64,000 nucleotides of DNA from Mayamaea pseudoterrestris. Taxonomy: Eukaryota; Bacillariophyta; Bacillariophyceae; Sellaphorales; Sellaphoraceae. The translations under genes were made by a program, and so were the position numbers. A model generated the notes under the pieces. It was not told where the DNA came from and did no database searches. It saw nothing but the letters and a program-made list of their open reading frames with translations. This document shows, piece by piece, positions 1 to 11,493 of this stretch (its first letter is position 1; the number at the start of each line of letters is the position of its first letter). Location of the stretch: the NCBI GenBank assembly GCA_027923505.1, contig BROI01000038.1, forward strand, positions 1-64,000. The letters are read 5' to 3'.

Positions 1-3000
1 GCTTGGGACATGATCCAAGGTCACAAATGGATATTGTATAGTGGATTCACTTTGTGCATTTGCACTCCTGTGTTTTTGCTTCCAGATGAAGTTGCTGGTA
101 TGTACTCGCTGACACCCAGCAGTGGCAAACATGGAAGGTGCCCTCTATCGTACAGCCACTGTGCATGTCGAGCACACGGAGCCCAACTCTTCCTTGTGAT
201 TTGTTTTGCGCTCGTTTCCTGCTTGCCTTTTGCCTTCCTCGCGCTTCGTTGCAGTCGACATCAGTCCCCACAATCTCTTTTAAGCTGGCTTGGGGCATGG
301 TCCAAGGTCAGAAATGGATATTGTATAGTGCGTTCACTTTGTGCTTTGCCTCCTGCATGTTGCCTGCTTCCAGATCCGCAGAAGTTGCTGTTGTATGTAC
401 TACCCAACTGCCGAACACCAACCTAGCAGTGGCAAACTGAAGTGCCCACACTCTTCGTGCAGCCGCTGTGCATGTCCGAGGGCACAAGACATACCTCCTT
501 GGTGAATTTGTTTTGCGCATCAGCCTCCTGCTTGCCTTTTGCCTTCAGGTCAGCAGCTTCAGTTAGCAGGTACTATGTGACTGCCTAGATCCCCACAATC
601 TCTTTGTAAACTGGCTTGGGGCATGATCCAAGGTCACAAATGGATATTGTATAGTGCATTCACTTTGTGCATTTGCCTCCTGCATGTTGCCTGCTTCCAG
701 ATCCGCAGAAGTTGCTGGTATGTACTACCCAACTGCCGAACACCAACCTAGCAGTGGCAAACATGAAGTGCCCACACACTCTATGCGTACAGCCACTGTG
801 CATGATCCGAGGGAACAAGACATACCTCCTTGGTGAATTTTTTTTTGCGCATCAGCCTCCTGCTTGCCTTTTGCCTTCAGGTCAGCAGCTTCAGTTAGCA
901 GGTACTATGTGACTGCCTACCCTAGCAGTGGCAAACATCAGATCCCCACAATCTCTTTGTAAACTGGCTTGGGGCATGATCCAAGGTCACAAATGGATAT
1001 TGTATAGTGCATTCACTTTGTGCATTTGCCTCCTGCATGTTGCCTGCTTCCAGATCCACAGAAGTTGCTGGTATGTACTACCCAACTGCCGAACACCAAC
1101 CTAGCAGTGGCAAACATGAAGTGCCCACACACTCTATGCGTACAGCCACTGTGCATGATCCAAGGGCACAAGACATACCTCCTTGGTGAATTTGTTTTGC
1201 GCATCAGCCTCCTGCTTGCCTTTTGCCTTCAGGTCAGCAGCTTCAGTTAGCAGGTACTATGTGACTGCCTACCCTAGCAGTGGCAAACATCAGATCCCCA
1301 CAATCTCTTTGTAAACTGGCTTGGGGCATGATCCAAGGTCACAAATGGATATTGTATAGTGCATTCACTTTGTGCATTTGCCTCCTGCATGTTGCCTGCT
1401 TCCAGATCCGCAGAAGTTGCTGGTATGTACTACCCAACTGCCGAACACCAACCTAGCAGTGGCAAACATGAAGTGCCCACACACTCTATGCGTACAGCCA
1501 CTGTGCATGATCCAAGGGCACAAGACATACCTCCTTGGTGAATTTGTTTTGCGCATCAGCCTCCTGCTTGCCTTTTGCCTTCAGGTCAGCAGCTTCAGTT
1601 AGCAGGTACTATGTGACTGCCTACCCTAGCAGTGGCAAACATCAGATCCCCACAATCTCTTTGTAAACTGGCTTGGGGCATGATCCAAGGTCACAAATGG
1701 ATATTGTATAGTGCATTCACTTTGTGCATTTGCCTCCTGCATGTTGCCTGCTTCCAGATCCGCAGAAGTTGCTGGTATGTTCTACCCAACTGCCGAACAC
1801 CAACCTAGCAGTGGCAAACATGAAGTGCCCACACACTCTATGCGTACAGCCACTGTGCATGATCTGAGGGCACAAGACACACCTCCTTGGTGAATTTGTT
1901 TTGCGCATCAGCCTCCTGCTTGCCTTTTGCCTTCAGGTCAGCAGCTTCAGTTAGCAGGTACTATGTGACTGCCTACCCTAGCAGTGGCAAACATCAGATC
2001 CCCACAATCTCTTTGTAAACTGGCTTGGGGCATGATCCAAGGTCACAAATGGATATTGTATAGTGCATTCACTTTGTGCATTTGCCTCCTGCATGTTGCC
2101 TGCTTCCAGATCCGCAGAAGTTGCTGGTATGTACTACCCAACTGCCGAACACCAACCTAGCAGTGGCAAACATGAAGTGCCCACACACTCTATGCGTGCA
2201 GCCATTGTGCATGATCCAAGGGCACAAGACATACCTCCTTGGTGAATTTGTTTTGCGCATCAGCCTCCTGCTTGCCTTTTGCGTTCAGGTCAGCAGCTTC
2301 AGTTAGCAGGTACTATGTGACTGCCTACCCTAGCAGTGGCAAACACCAGATTCCCACAATCTCTTTGTAAACTGGCTTGGGGCATGATCCAAGATCACAA
2401 ATGGATATTGTATAGTGCATTCACTTTGTGCATTTGCCTCCTGCATGTTGCCTGCTTCCAGATCCGCAGAAGTTGCTGGTATGTACTACCCAACTGCCGA
2501 ACACCAACCTAGCAGTGGCAAACATGAAGTGCCCACACACTCTATGCGTACAGCCACTGTGCATGATCCGAGGGCACAAGACATACCTCCTTGGTGAATT
2601 TGTTTTGCGCATCAGCCTCCTGCTTGCCTTTTGCCTTCAGGTCAGCAGCTTCAGTTAGCAGGTACTATGTGACTGCCTACCCTAGCAGTGGCAAACATCA
2701 GATCCCCACAATCTCTTTGTAAACTGGCTTGGGGCATGATCCAAGGTCACAAATGGATATTGTATAGTGCATTCACTTTGTGCATTTGCCTCCTGCATGT
2801 TGCCTGCTTCCAGATCCGCAGAAGTTGCTGGTATGTACTACCCAACTGCCGAACACCAACCTAGCAGTGGCAAACATGAAGTGCCCACACACTCTATGCG
2901 TACAGCCACTGTGCATGATCCAAGGGCACAAGACATACCTCCTTGGTGAATTTGTTTTGCGCATCAGCCTCCTGCTTGCCTTTTGCCTTCAGGTCAGCAG

Positions 3001-4486
3001 CTTCAGTTAGCAGGTACTATGTGACTGCCTACCCTAGCAGTGGCAAACATCAGATCCCCACAATCTCTTTGTAAACTGGCTTGGGGCATGATCCAAGGTC
3101 ACAAATGGATATTGTATAGTGCATTCACTTTGTGCATTTGCCTCCTGCATGTTGCCTGCTTCCAGATCCGCAGAAGTTGCTGGTATGTACTACCCAACTG
3201 CTGACCACCAACCTAGCAGTGGCAAACATGAAGTGCCCACACACTCTATGTGCGACAGCCACTGTCGGCCAAGGCATACCTCCTTGAAGAATTTGTTTTG
3301 CGCATCAGCCTCCTGCTTGCCTTTTGCCTTCAGGTCAGCAGCTTCAGTTAGCAGGTACTATGTGACTGCCTACCCTAGCAGTGGCAAACATCAGATCCCC
3401 ACAATCTCTTTGTAAACTGGCTTGGGGCATGATCCAAGGTCACAAATGGATATTGTATAGTGCATTCACTTTGTGCATTTGCCTCCTGCATGTTGCCTGC
3501 TTCCAGATCCGCAGAAGTTGCTGGTATGTACTACCCAACTGCCGAACACCAACCTAGCGTGGCAAACATGAAGTGCCCACACACTCTATGCGTACACCAC
3601 TGTGCATGATCCGAGGGCACAAGGAATTCTTTGGTGAATTAGCTTTGCGCTTCAGCCTTTGCTTGCCTTCAGGTCAGCAGCTTCAGTTAGCAGGTACTAT
3701 GTGACTGCCTACCCTAGCAGTGGCAAACATCAGATCCCCACAATCTCTTTGTAAACTGGCTTGGGGCATGATCCAAGGTCACAAATGGATATTGTATAGT
3801 GCATTAACTTTGTGCATTTGCCTCCTGCATGTTGCCTGCTTCCAGATCCGCAGAAGTTGCTGGTATGTACTACCCAACTGCCGAACACCAACCTAGCAGT
3901 GGCAAACATGAAGTGCCCACACACTCTATGCGTACAGCCACTGTGCATGATCCGAGGGCACAAGACATACCTCCTTGGTGAATTTGTTTTGCGCATCAGC
4001 CTCCTGCTTGCCTTTTGCCTTCAGGTCAGCAGCTTCAGTTGGCAGGTACTATGTGACTGCCTACCCTAGCAGTGGCAAACATCAGATACCCACAATTTTT
4101 TTTGTAAACTGGCTTGGGGCATGCTCCAAGATCACAAATGGATATTGTATAGTGCATTCACTTTGTGCATTTGCCTCCTGCATGTTGTCTGCTTCCAGAT
4201 CCGCAGAAGTTGCTGGTATGTACTACCCAACTGCCGAACACCAACCTAGCAGTGGCAAACATGAAGTGCCCACACACTCTATGCGTACAGCCACTGTGCA
4301 TGATCCGAGGGCACAAGACATACCTTCTTGGTAATTTGTTTTGCGCATCAGCCTTCTGCTTGCCTTTTGCCTTCAGGTCAGCAGCTTCAGTTAGCAGGTA
4401 CTATGTGACTGCCTACCCTAGCAGTGGCAAACATCAGATCCCCACAATCTCTTTGTAAAGTGGCTTGGGGCATGATCCAAGGTCAC
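1..4486. repeat. Satellite array A, 352-bp units
   Basis: About 13 head-to-tail copies. Unit starts (GGCTTGGGGCATGATCC) lie near 1, 289, 614, 967, 1319, 1671, 2023, 2375, 2727, 3079, 3419, 3758 and 4111, with a partial unit at 4462. The central units are exactly 352 bp and nearly identical; the left edge and the copies near 3419 and 3758 are shorter and more diverged. Each unit has two related halves: TGCATTTGCCTCCTGCATG...CTAGCAGTGGCAAACAT and GCGCATCAGCCTCCTGCTT...CTAGCAGTGGCAAACAT. The second landmark follows the first by about 173 bp, so the unit is a diverged dimer of a roughly 176-bp monomer. Short open frames occur on both strands only because the unit repeats. The array continues past the left edge. 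Confidence 0.97.
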
Positions 4487-6779
4487 AAACGCCCCTACAG
4501 CAAGCCCTGTAGGTGCCTAAAATACACCAGAATGGTGCCAACATCCTTATTCCGGCTGCGCTACAAGATAGTTGGCTTGACTGGTGTCTCAGGGGATGGC
4601 AATGTATTCGGTGACAACTTGTCACCAGTCTCAGCCTGCAGATGCCGTGACATTCAAATGCCCCTACAGCAAGCCCTGTAGGTGCCCAAAATACTCCCAA
4701 ATGGTGCCAACATCCTTATTCCGGCTGCGCTACAAGATGGTATGCTTGGCTGGTGTCTCAGGGGATGGCAATGTTTTGGTGACAACTTGTCACCAGTCTT
4801 AGCCCACAGATGCCGTGACATTCAAACGCCCCTACAACAAGCCCTGTAGGTGCCCAAAATACATAAGAATGGTCCCTAATCCTTATTCAGGATGCGCTAC
4901 AACATGGGGTAGGCTTGGCTGGTGTCTCAGGGGATGGCAATGTATTTGATGACAACTTGTCACCAGTCTCAGCCCGCAGATGCTGTTACATTCAAACGCC
5001 CCTACAGCAAGCCCTGTAGGTGCCCAAAAATACTCCCAAATGGTGCCAACATCATTAATCAGGCTGCGTTACAAGATGGTAGTCTTGGCTGGTGTCTCAG
5101 GGGATGGCAATGTATTTGGTGACAACTTGTCACCAGTCTCAGCCTGCAGATGCCGTGACATTCAAACGCCCCTACAGCAAGCCCTGTAGGTGCCCAAAAT
5201 ACTCCCAAATGGTACCAACAACATTAATCAGGCTGCGCTACAAGATGGTATGCTTGGCTGGTGTCTCAGGGGATGGCAATGTATTTGGTGACAACTTGTC
5301 ACCAGTCTCAGCCCGCAGATGCTTTGACATTCAAACGCCCCTACAGCAAGCCCTGTAGGTGCCCAAAATACACCCAAATGGTGCCAACATCATTAATCAG
5401 GCTGCGCTACAAGATGGCAGTCTTGGCTGGTGTCTCAGGGCATGGCAATGTATTTGGTGACAACTTGTCACCAGTCTCAGCCCGCAGATGCCGTGACATT
5501 CAAATGCCCCTACAGCAAGCCCTGTAGGTGCCCAAAATACACCAGAATGGTGCCAACATTATTTTTAAGGCTGCGCTACAAGATGGTAGGCTTGGCTGGT
5601 GTCTCAGGGGATGGCATTGTATTTGGTGACAACTTGTCACCAGTCTCAGCCTGCCGATGCCGTGACATTCAAACGCCCCTACAGCAAGCCCTGTAGGTGC
5701 CCAAAATACACCAGAATGGTGCCAACATCATTAATCAGGCTGCGCTACAAGATGGTAGTCTTGGCTGGTGTCTCAGGGGATGGCAATGTATTTGGTGACA
5801 ACTTGTCACCAGTCTCAGCCCGCAGATGCCGTGACATTCAAACGCCCCTACAGCAAGCCCTGTAGGTGCCCAAAATACTCCCAAATGGTACCAACAACAT
5901 TAATCAGGCTGCGCTACAAGATGGTATGCTTGGCTGGTGTCTCAGGGGATGGCAATGTATTTGGTGACAACTTGTCACCAGTCTCAGCCCGCAGATGCTG
6001 TGACATTCAAACGCCCCTACAGCAAGCCCTGTAGGTGCCCAAAATACACCCAAATGGTGCCAACATCATTAATCAGGCTGCGCTACAAGATGGCAGTCTT
6101 GGCTGGTGTCTCAGGGCATGGCAATGTATTTGGTGACAACTTGTCACCAGTCTCAGCCCGCAGATGCCGTGACATTCAAATGCCCCTACAGCAAGCCCTG
6201 TAGGTGCCCAAAATACACCAGAATGGTGCCAACATTATTTTTAAGGCTGCGCTACAAGATGGTAGGCTTGGCTGGTGTCTCAGGGGATGGCATTGTATTT
6301 GGTGACAACTTGTCACCAGTCTCAGCCTGCCGATGCCGTGACATTCAAACGCCCCTACAGCAAGCCCTGTAGGTGCCTAAAATACACCAGAATGGTGCCA
6401 ACATCATTAATCAGGCTGCGCTACAACATGGTAGGCTTGGCTGGTGTTCAGGAGATGGCAATGTATTTGGTGACAACTTGTCACCTGTCTCAGCCCGCAG
6501 ATGTCGTGACATTCAAACGCCCCTACAGCAAGCCCTGTAGGTGCCCAAACATACACCAGAATGGTGCCAACATTATTGTTTAGGCTGAGCTACAAGATGG
6601 TAGGCTTGGATGGTGTCTCAGGGGATGGCAATGTATTTGGTGACAACTTGTCACCAGTCTCAGCCTGCCGATGCCGTGACATTCAAACGCCCCTACAGCA
6701 AGCCCTGTAGGTGCCCAAAATACACCAGAATGGTGCCAACATCATTATTCAGGCTGCGCTACAAGATGGTAGGCTTGGA
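4487..6779. repeat. Satellite array B, 169-bp units with 676-bp higher-order period
   Basis: Fourteen head-to-tail copies. The landmark CCCCTACAGCAAGCCCTGTA recurs about every 169 bp from 4491 to 6689. Each unit carries two dyads: GGTGACAACTTGTCACC (8-bp arms, one central base) and CCTACAG-N6-CTGTAGG. Variants such as GGTACCAACAACATTAATC, GTCTCAGGGCATGG and CAACATTATTTTTAAGG recur in the same order at a spacing of 676 bp (four units), so 5092-5767 and 5768-6443 look like a recent four-unit duplication. The change from array A happens at a shared CACAAACG/TTCAAACG stretch near 4484. Confidence 0.97.
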
Positions 6780-7690
6780 CCAAAGGTTTGGCCATGCAGG
6801 TGCTCATTTAATGCTCCATTGGTGCACCAGTGGTGTCTTCGAGACAGATGGCCCTTCAACTGGCGCTCAGAAGGATTTTCCTTCTCACCGTCACTGAGCT
6901 ACTTGAATGCCATGTAGGGGTTTCACCACGCCAAATGAACATATGGGACAAGGGTTTGGCCATGCAGGTGCTCATTGGATGCTCCATTGGTGCACCAGTG
7001 GCGCCTTCTAGGCAGATGGCCCTTCAAGGGGCACTCAGAAGGCTTTTCCTTCTCGCTTCCACTGAGCTACTTGGATGCCGTGGATGGTTTTCACCACACC
7101 AAATGAACATATGGGACAAGGGTTTGGCCATGCAGGTGCTCATAGGATGCTCCATTGGTGCACCAGTGGCGCCTTCTAGGCAGATGGCTTTTCAACTGGC
7201 GCTCAGATAGATTTTCCTTCTCGCCATCACTGAGCTACGCGGATGCCATGGAGGGGTTTCGCCACGCCAAATGAACATACAAGCAAGGGTTTGGCCATGC
7301 AGTTAATCATAGGATGCTCCATTGGTGCACCAGTGGCGCCTTCTAGGCCAAAGGCCCTTCAAGGGGAGTTCAGAAGATTTTTCCTTTTCGTCGTCACGGA
7401 GCTACACAGATGCCATGGAGGGGTTTCACCACGCCAAATGAACATACAGGACAAGGGTTTGGCCATGCAGGTGCTCATTGGATGCTCCATTGGTGCACCA
7501 GTGGCGCCTTCTAGGCCGATGGCCCTTCTACCGGCGCTTGGAAGGTGCTTCCTTCTCGCCGTCACTGCGCTTCTTGGATGCCATGGAGGGGTTTACCACG
7601 CCAAATGAACACATGGGACAAAATTTTGCATGCAGGTGCTCATAGGATGGTAAAGTGGTGCTCCAGTGGCACCTTCTACTGGCAGGCAGA
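6780..7690. repeat. Satellite array C, about 168-bp units
   Basis: About six copies; the landmark TTTGGCCATGCAGGTGCTCA recurs near 6787, 6955, 7122, 7290 and 7458, with a degenerate last copy near 7620. Units are more diverged than in array B and differ in sequence from A and B. Each contains CATTGGTGCACCAGTGG, whose core TGGTGCACCA is a perfect palindrome. The array decays into unique DNA around 7690, some 280 bp before the first gene. Confidence 0.93.
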
Positions 7691-7730
7691 TGACGGGGCT
7701 ACGACGGGGCGTACTTGCGCGTCGTAGTTT

Positions 7731-7743
7731 GTACCGGTACGAC
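7731..7743 (+). promoter_or_regulatory. GTACCGGTACGAC motif upstream of the ParB-like gene
   Basis: A 10-bp palindrome GTACCGGTAC followed by GAC, about 230 bp upstream of the start at 7971. The identical 13-mer occurs at 20899 and, inverted, at 35303. A promoter role is inferred only from recurrence and position. Confidence 0.4.
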
Positions 7744-7970
7744 AAGAAGAATGAAATCGCATCAAGGCAACAACATCGATACATGCGAGATTTCGACGGG
7801 GACTTGAGAAGCCAACCAGGAAGCGCTGCAGCGAAATGGGAACAATTTGAAATAAAAGCTACACCTGCTAGACTCAAATCGTTTCTTATTCATTATTCAT
7901 TAAACGAATTTCGACGCATGTATCGTTGAGAATTGGCACGATCCATTCTTGGACACCGCTATCCGCCACC

Positions 7971-8777
7971 ATGGCACCATCAAAGCAAAAGAAAACGACT
8001 CTTGACGAACTTGTCTTGATGGATCCTGACCTGCTTCGGTTTCAGCATAGTCGAATTCGTCCCGTATTTTCAGGTTGCGGGCGGAGTCTTAAGGAAACGC
8101 TGCAGTCTATACTCGACGGAAGACTGCATCCATCCAATCTTCCTCCTATGCAAGTGATTGCAGGAACGGCAGAGAATGGCGGAGACGAGCCTTGCTATAT
8201 TTCATTGAACAATCGACGACTTTGGATTATGAAGGAGTGTAGAAAGCAAGGGTTGTTGGATGATAACAAGATCGGCGTCCGAGTTCGACAAGCAAAAAGT
8301 ATTGCAGAAGCCAACCGATACGTGGCTGCGAACTGTTCCTTGCATGCATCAATTATGCGAGAGAATGCTGCAAAAACACGTGAAAGAAAAGAAACGGTTG
8401 AGCTCGAGGTAGAAAATGTGGAGAATGGAGATGGAGGCGTCAATAATGCTGGAGAGGGCGAGCACGACGTCGCAAGTATCTCGTCGTCGGACGATGCAGA
8501 CAATGAAAGTGCTCCACAACAAGTCTCCATGCAGAATCGATTTGGGATACTTGACTCGTCCAGCTCCGATGACGATGATGATGATCAATCAGATATAGAC
8601 GTCAACAAAGATGGCGACGGTGGTGAAGTTGGTAGTCTCAAAAAAAGTCTGCTACAACTTGCCAACCTTCGCCTTCCGTCGTCGGTGCTCACTGAGGATG
8701 CAGCTATGCAACACCTCACGCAAATGAGATCACCCGATGAGAGTGCCATGCAAGCCAATGAGGATCCTCGGTTTTGA
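7971..8777 (+). CDS. ParB/sulfiredoxin-like fold protein with acidic C-terminus
   Basis: A 268-aa frame starting at an ATG in a strong context (CCGCCACCATGG). Residues about 15-110 carry a pattern I associate with a conserved eukaryotic ParB/sulfiredoxin-like family: FQHSRIRPVFSGCGR, then LPPMQVIAG, then SLNNRRLWIMKECRKQGLL and a KIGVRVR strand. FSGCGR occupies the place of the GCHR motif of sulfiredoxins, but no enzymatic activity can be claimed. The rest is acidic and low-complexity (SSSDDDDDD near residue 200), typical of a nuclear protein. It ends at TTT TGA, 17 bp inside the likely start of the downstream metallopeptidase frame and one frame away from it, which is unusual for adjacent eukaryotic genes. 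Fold assignment is moderate; the reality of the gene is good. Confidence 0.75.
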   Translation: MAPSKQKKTTLDELVLMDPDLLRFQHSRIRPVFSGCGRSLKETLQSILDGRLHPSNLPPMQVIAGTAENGGDEPCYISLNNRRLWIMKECRKQGLLDDNKIGVRVRQAKSIAEANRYVAANCSLHASIMRENAAKTRERKETVELEVENVENGDGGVNNAGEGEHDVASISSSDDADNESAPQQVSMQNRFGILDSSSSDDDDDDQSDIDVNKDGDGGEVGSLKKSLLQLANLRLPSSVLTEDAAMQHLTQMRSPDESAMQANEDPRF

Positions 8778-9805
8778 CCATGAGCATATTCTCTGCGACG
8801 GCATGCACGAATACACCGAAATCATTGACAATTCGACAAATCCATATTTTTCGGTGCAACTTGAGTGCGGTGTGACAGTCTATTGCGCTCCCAATGTCTT
8901 TTCGCAGTGCCCATCAGTGCTTGGTGACCTAGAGTCCGACTTGATGGATTGTTTGAACTTACTTCCGAGGAATCTGCACCGCCTGATACGACGAACTCGC
9001 GTTTGGGTGAATTCGTCCTATCAGTATGGACCGCGCAATTCTCCCATGGTTGTCAACCACACGACCGCGCATCATCATCCTGGGTGGCTGGCGTGGGCGC
9101 ATGATCGTCTCGACAAGACGTATGAAATAGAAATTTACAATTGTTACGATTACCGACGGATGCGGCTGCATTGGAATGGGTGTGGCTTGGTACTGCATGA
9201 ACTCTGCCATCTAATTCATCAGTTTGCACTGGCTGATGGCCTTGAAAACAAGCCTGTCATGGAGGCGTACGAAACGGCGCGGGCGTCTGGTCTATACGCT
9301 AACGTTCGTCGACGAGACTGGGCAGGAAAGCGACGAGGATTGTGATTTAGCATACGCGATGGTAGACTGTAAGGAATTTTTTAGCGAGATGTCGGTTGCA
9401 TACTGGAGCAAGGGATATCGTGAGCTCGACCAGGAGAATGAATCCGAGCTACTTTGCTGTACGCCGCCACTGATGGAACCTACGGTCATTGAAAGGGTCC
9501 GCGGCCAAATGCCCGAACATGCTGAGTCTTTTGAGAAGAATTGTAGCCACAAAACGCACTCGCCCATTGAATCGTTTCTGCAGAGAATGTTTCTTCATAC
9601 AAAGGAACAGCGCATGTGCAACAAGTTTTACCCGTTTACGTGTGGTCAATTGCGAAACTACGATCCAGCGACCTTTACGGCCGTGAGTCGACTATGGAAG
9701 GAAATTGCAGGTTGGCATGATCCGACCGTGGACGATGAGGACATGTCTCGCGGCAACGGCCGTTGGTGTTGGTTGGCGCCTTTGTCAGTTCGCAAGGACC
9801 CGTAA
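8761..9805 (+). CDS. Zinc metallopeptidase-like protein (HELCH), frame broken near 9326
   Basis: The first frame (ATG at 8737 or 8761 to a stop at 9345) contains HELCHLIHQF, an HExxH zinc site at about residue 150, preceded by TTAHHHPGWLAWAHD and MRLHWNGCGL. The frame one base ahead, read from about 9326 to 9805, supplies EFFSEMSVAYWSKGY, where a third zinc-ligand glutamate and the Met region would lie, and a C-terminal NKFYPFTCGQLRNYD. The frames join around GCAGGAAAGCGACGAGG if one base is skipped. A 46-bp intron (9285-9330) would also restore phase, but it is shorter than any intron placed here and removes a conserved-looking stretch. So this is a single-base break, a programmed +1 shift or an assembly error. 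The family appears intracellular: there is no signal peptide. It ends 101 bp from the convergent SET gene. Confidence 0.75.
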
Positions 9806-9905
9806 CCATTATATAGTGATACTGTAAACTTATAAGCAGTCAACTGTATGCAGCGCCAAGTGGAGGCGGCTACATAATTACATTAAATTATGATTTATCT
9901 TCCTT

Positions 9906-11493
9906 TCAATCGTCACGAAAGAAAACCACTTGCTCCTGTTCCATAATTCCCGAATCGGCCACACTGTACCAGTCAGGTGTCTCGTTGGATTGCAGTCGAT
10001 AATCGTAAAATAGTTCTTCGTCGCAAATGTCGCGACGGGCAACCAAGCACAGACCGTGCATGACAATGGGCTCATTGTAGAATGCCCGACTCTTCCAACT
10101 TGGCTGCCTTGCGTACGCGTTGGGTAAGTATTTCATGTAAGCGTGTGACTGACATTCGCCTGCTGCGTCCGACTCCAGGTCATGGAACATTCGTTCCGAA
10201 AAATCAATCATGGTCGTTAAACAATTAGGCCGTGTTTTGTGCAAGGGATGGTTCACCATGTGACCGAGCGCCCACGGATTGCATCCACTTGCGTTTCCAA
10301 CTAGTACAGTTACTGGTGATTGCCTCGAATCGATGATAAAGTCATCGAACCGAAGCGAAATGAAGCAATGTTCATCCTCCTCGTCAAGATGTGCCATCAC
10401 CTCCGGTGCTGTAGTCAGCAGATGCTCCTTTGGCCAAGCATCTCCAGGCTGGAATGAAACAATCGATCCTGTCAGGGCACTTCCATCCACGAAGACTCCT
10501 CGACCAGCATTTGGAATGGATGATCGCAACGACAAGATGGAGTAACCAATTCGACGGCGAATACAAGCGGACCGAACCAGGTTAATAGTTTGATACTTGC
10601 GCATGAGCTGTAGACTCGATGGCGCAAGAGTGGACGTATCGTTACCAAAAGGGTCATTCCGATGTGCTTGCGTTTCTCCTCTAGTGAGGAAGAGGAGTAG
10701 CAAAGTAATGGCCTCTTGCTTGGTGGTCAGGAAGCCTGTCAACGAGGGCGAGCATGAGTCCGTAGCGGTAGCCATTTGGTCTTGCAAGTCGGCAAGTTCT
10801 TGCTCCAAAATAGCGATAAAGGACCCCGAGTCCATTCCCCAAAAAAGGATCCAAGCCGTTCGAATGGTTGAGTTGGGTATTAGTACACGGAAATAATTTC
10901 GAATCAACTTGACGAAAGGTATGAATGATTTCGACAACTTGCGGATGAATGGCGTCCTGCAACTCAATGCGCAATCGTTCATTTGACATTTCGTCTAGCC
11001 TCCTTTCGTCAAGTTTCTCAATAGCAGCTTCGTATAGCGCATCCTTGTCTTGGTCATGCGCTAATTGGTTTGTTGACAGTGAGTTCGCAGATGCAAGTCG
11101 ACAAAGGCGTCGATACTCAAGTGCTAGCAAGGACAAGTAAATATACTGTCGCTCGAGCAACTTTTTGGGATTCTCAAAGTCGTCGCCAACTAGTATAGTT
11201 CGAACAACCGATTGTATTCGAGTAAAGAAAGTTCGCCTTTGTGCTAACTTGCTACCGGTTTGGAAATTCACATGTGAAAAGGTGACTGACGTGACGGCGG
11301 ATGAATGAGACGACGACGATAGAGTTGCTTGGATTGGAGGTCCCTTTACATGATGAAGCTTTCTCGTATAAATTGCTGATGCATTGATTGTAACTGCTCT
11401 CCGACCAGCCGTGAGCGTCATTGTCTTGGGGAGACGTATGATCCGTAAGGTATGGTCTCGATGCTGATTTGGGTCGACGAGAAGAATGGACAT
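9906..11493 (-). CDS. SET-domain protein, SETD9-like
   Basis: Proposed as complement(join(9906..10802,10909..11493)), 493 aa. The 106-bp intron starts GTTGAT, holds a TACTAATAC branch-point-like site and ends TTTTGGAG; phase 0 joins HTFRQ to QELADL. The SET hallmarks lie in exon 2: SSIPNAGRGVFVDG opens the domain, LGHMVNHPLHKTRPNC corresponds to the NHS/C motif that binds AdoMet, and VARRDICDEELFYDYR is the ELxYDY catalytic tail. A Cys-rich post-SET is not seen. The arrangement and the IPNAGRGVF opening resemble animal SETD9 more than histone methylases of the SET1/SUV type, so the substrate is unknown. The N-terminal 190 residues are helical and charged. A GTG-GAC weak donor slightly downstream is an alternative; exact splice points are inferred. 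Confidence 0.8.

Noticed and set aside
1-7600. Dozens of 60-126-codon open frames on both strands
   Set aside because: They repeat with the satellite period, overlap on both strands and encode no recognisable protein; they are by-products of tandem repetition.
9285-9330. A 46-bp intron in the metallopeptidase gene
   Set aside because: It would repair phase and contains CTAAC, but it is much shorter than any intron placed here (73 bp and up) and removes what looks like conserved coding sequence. Left open as a frame break.
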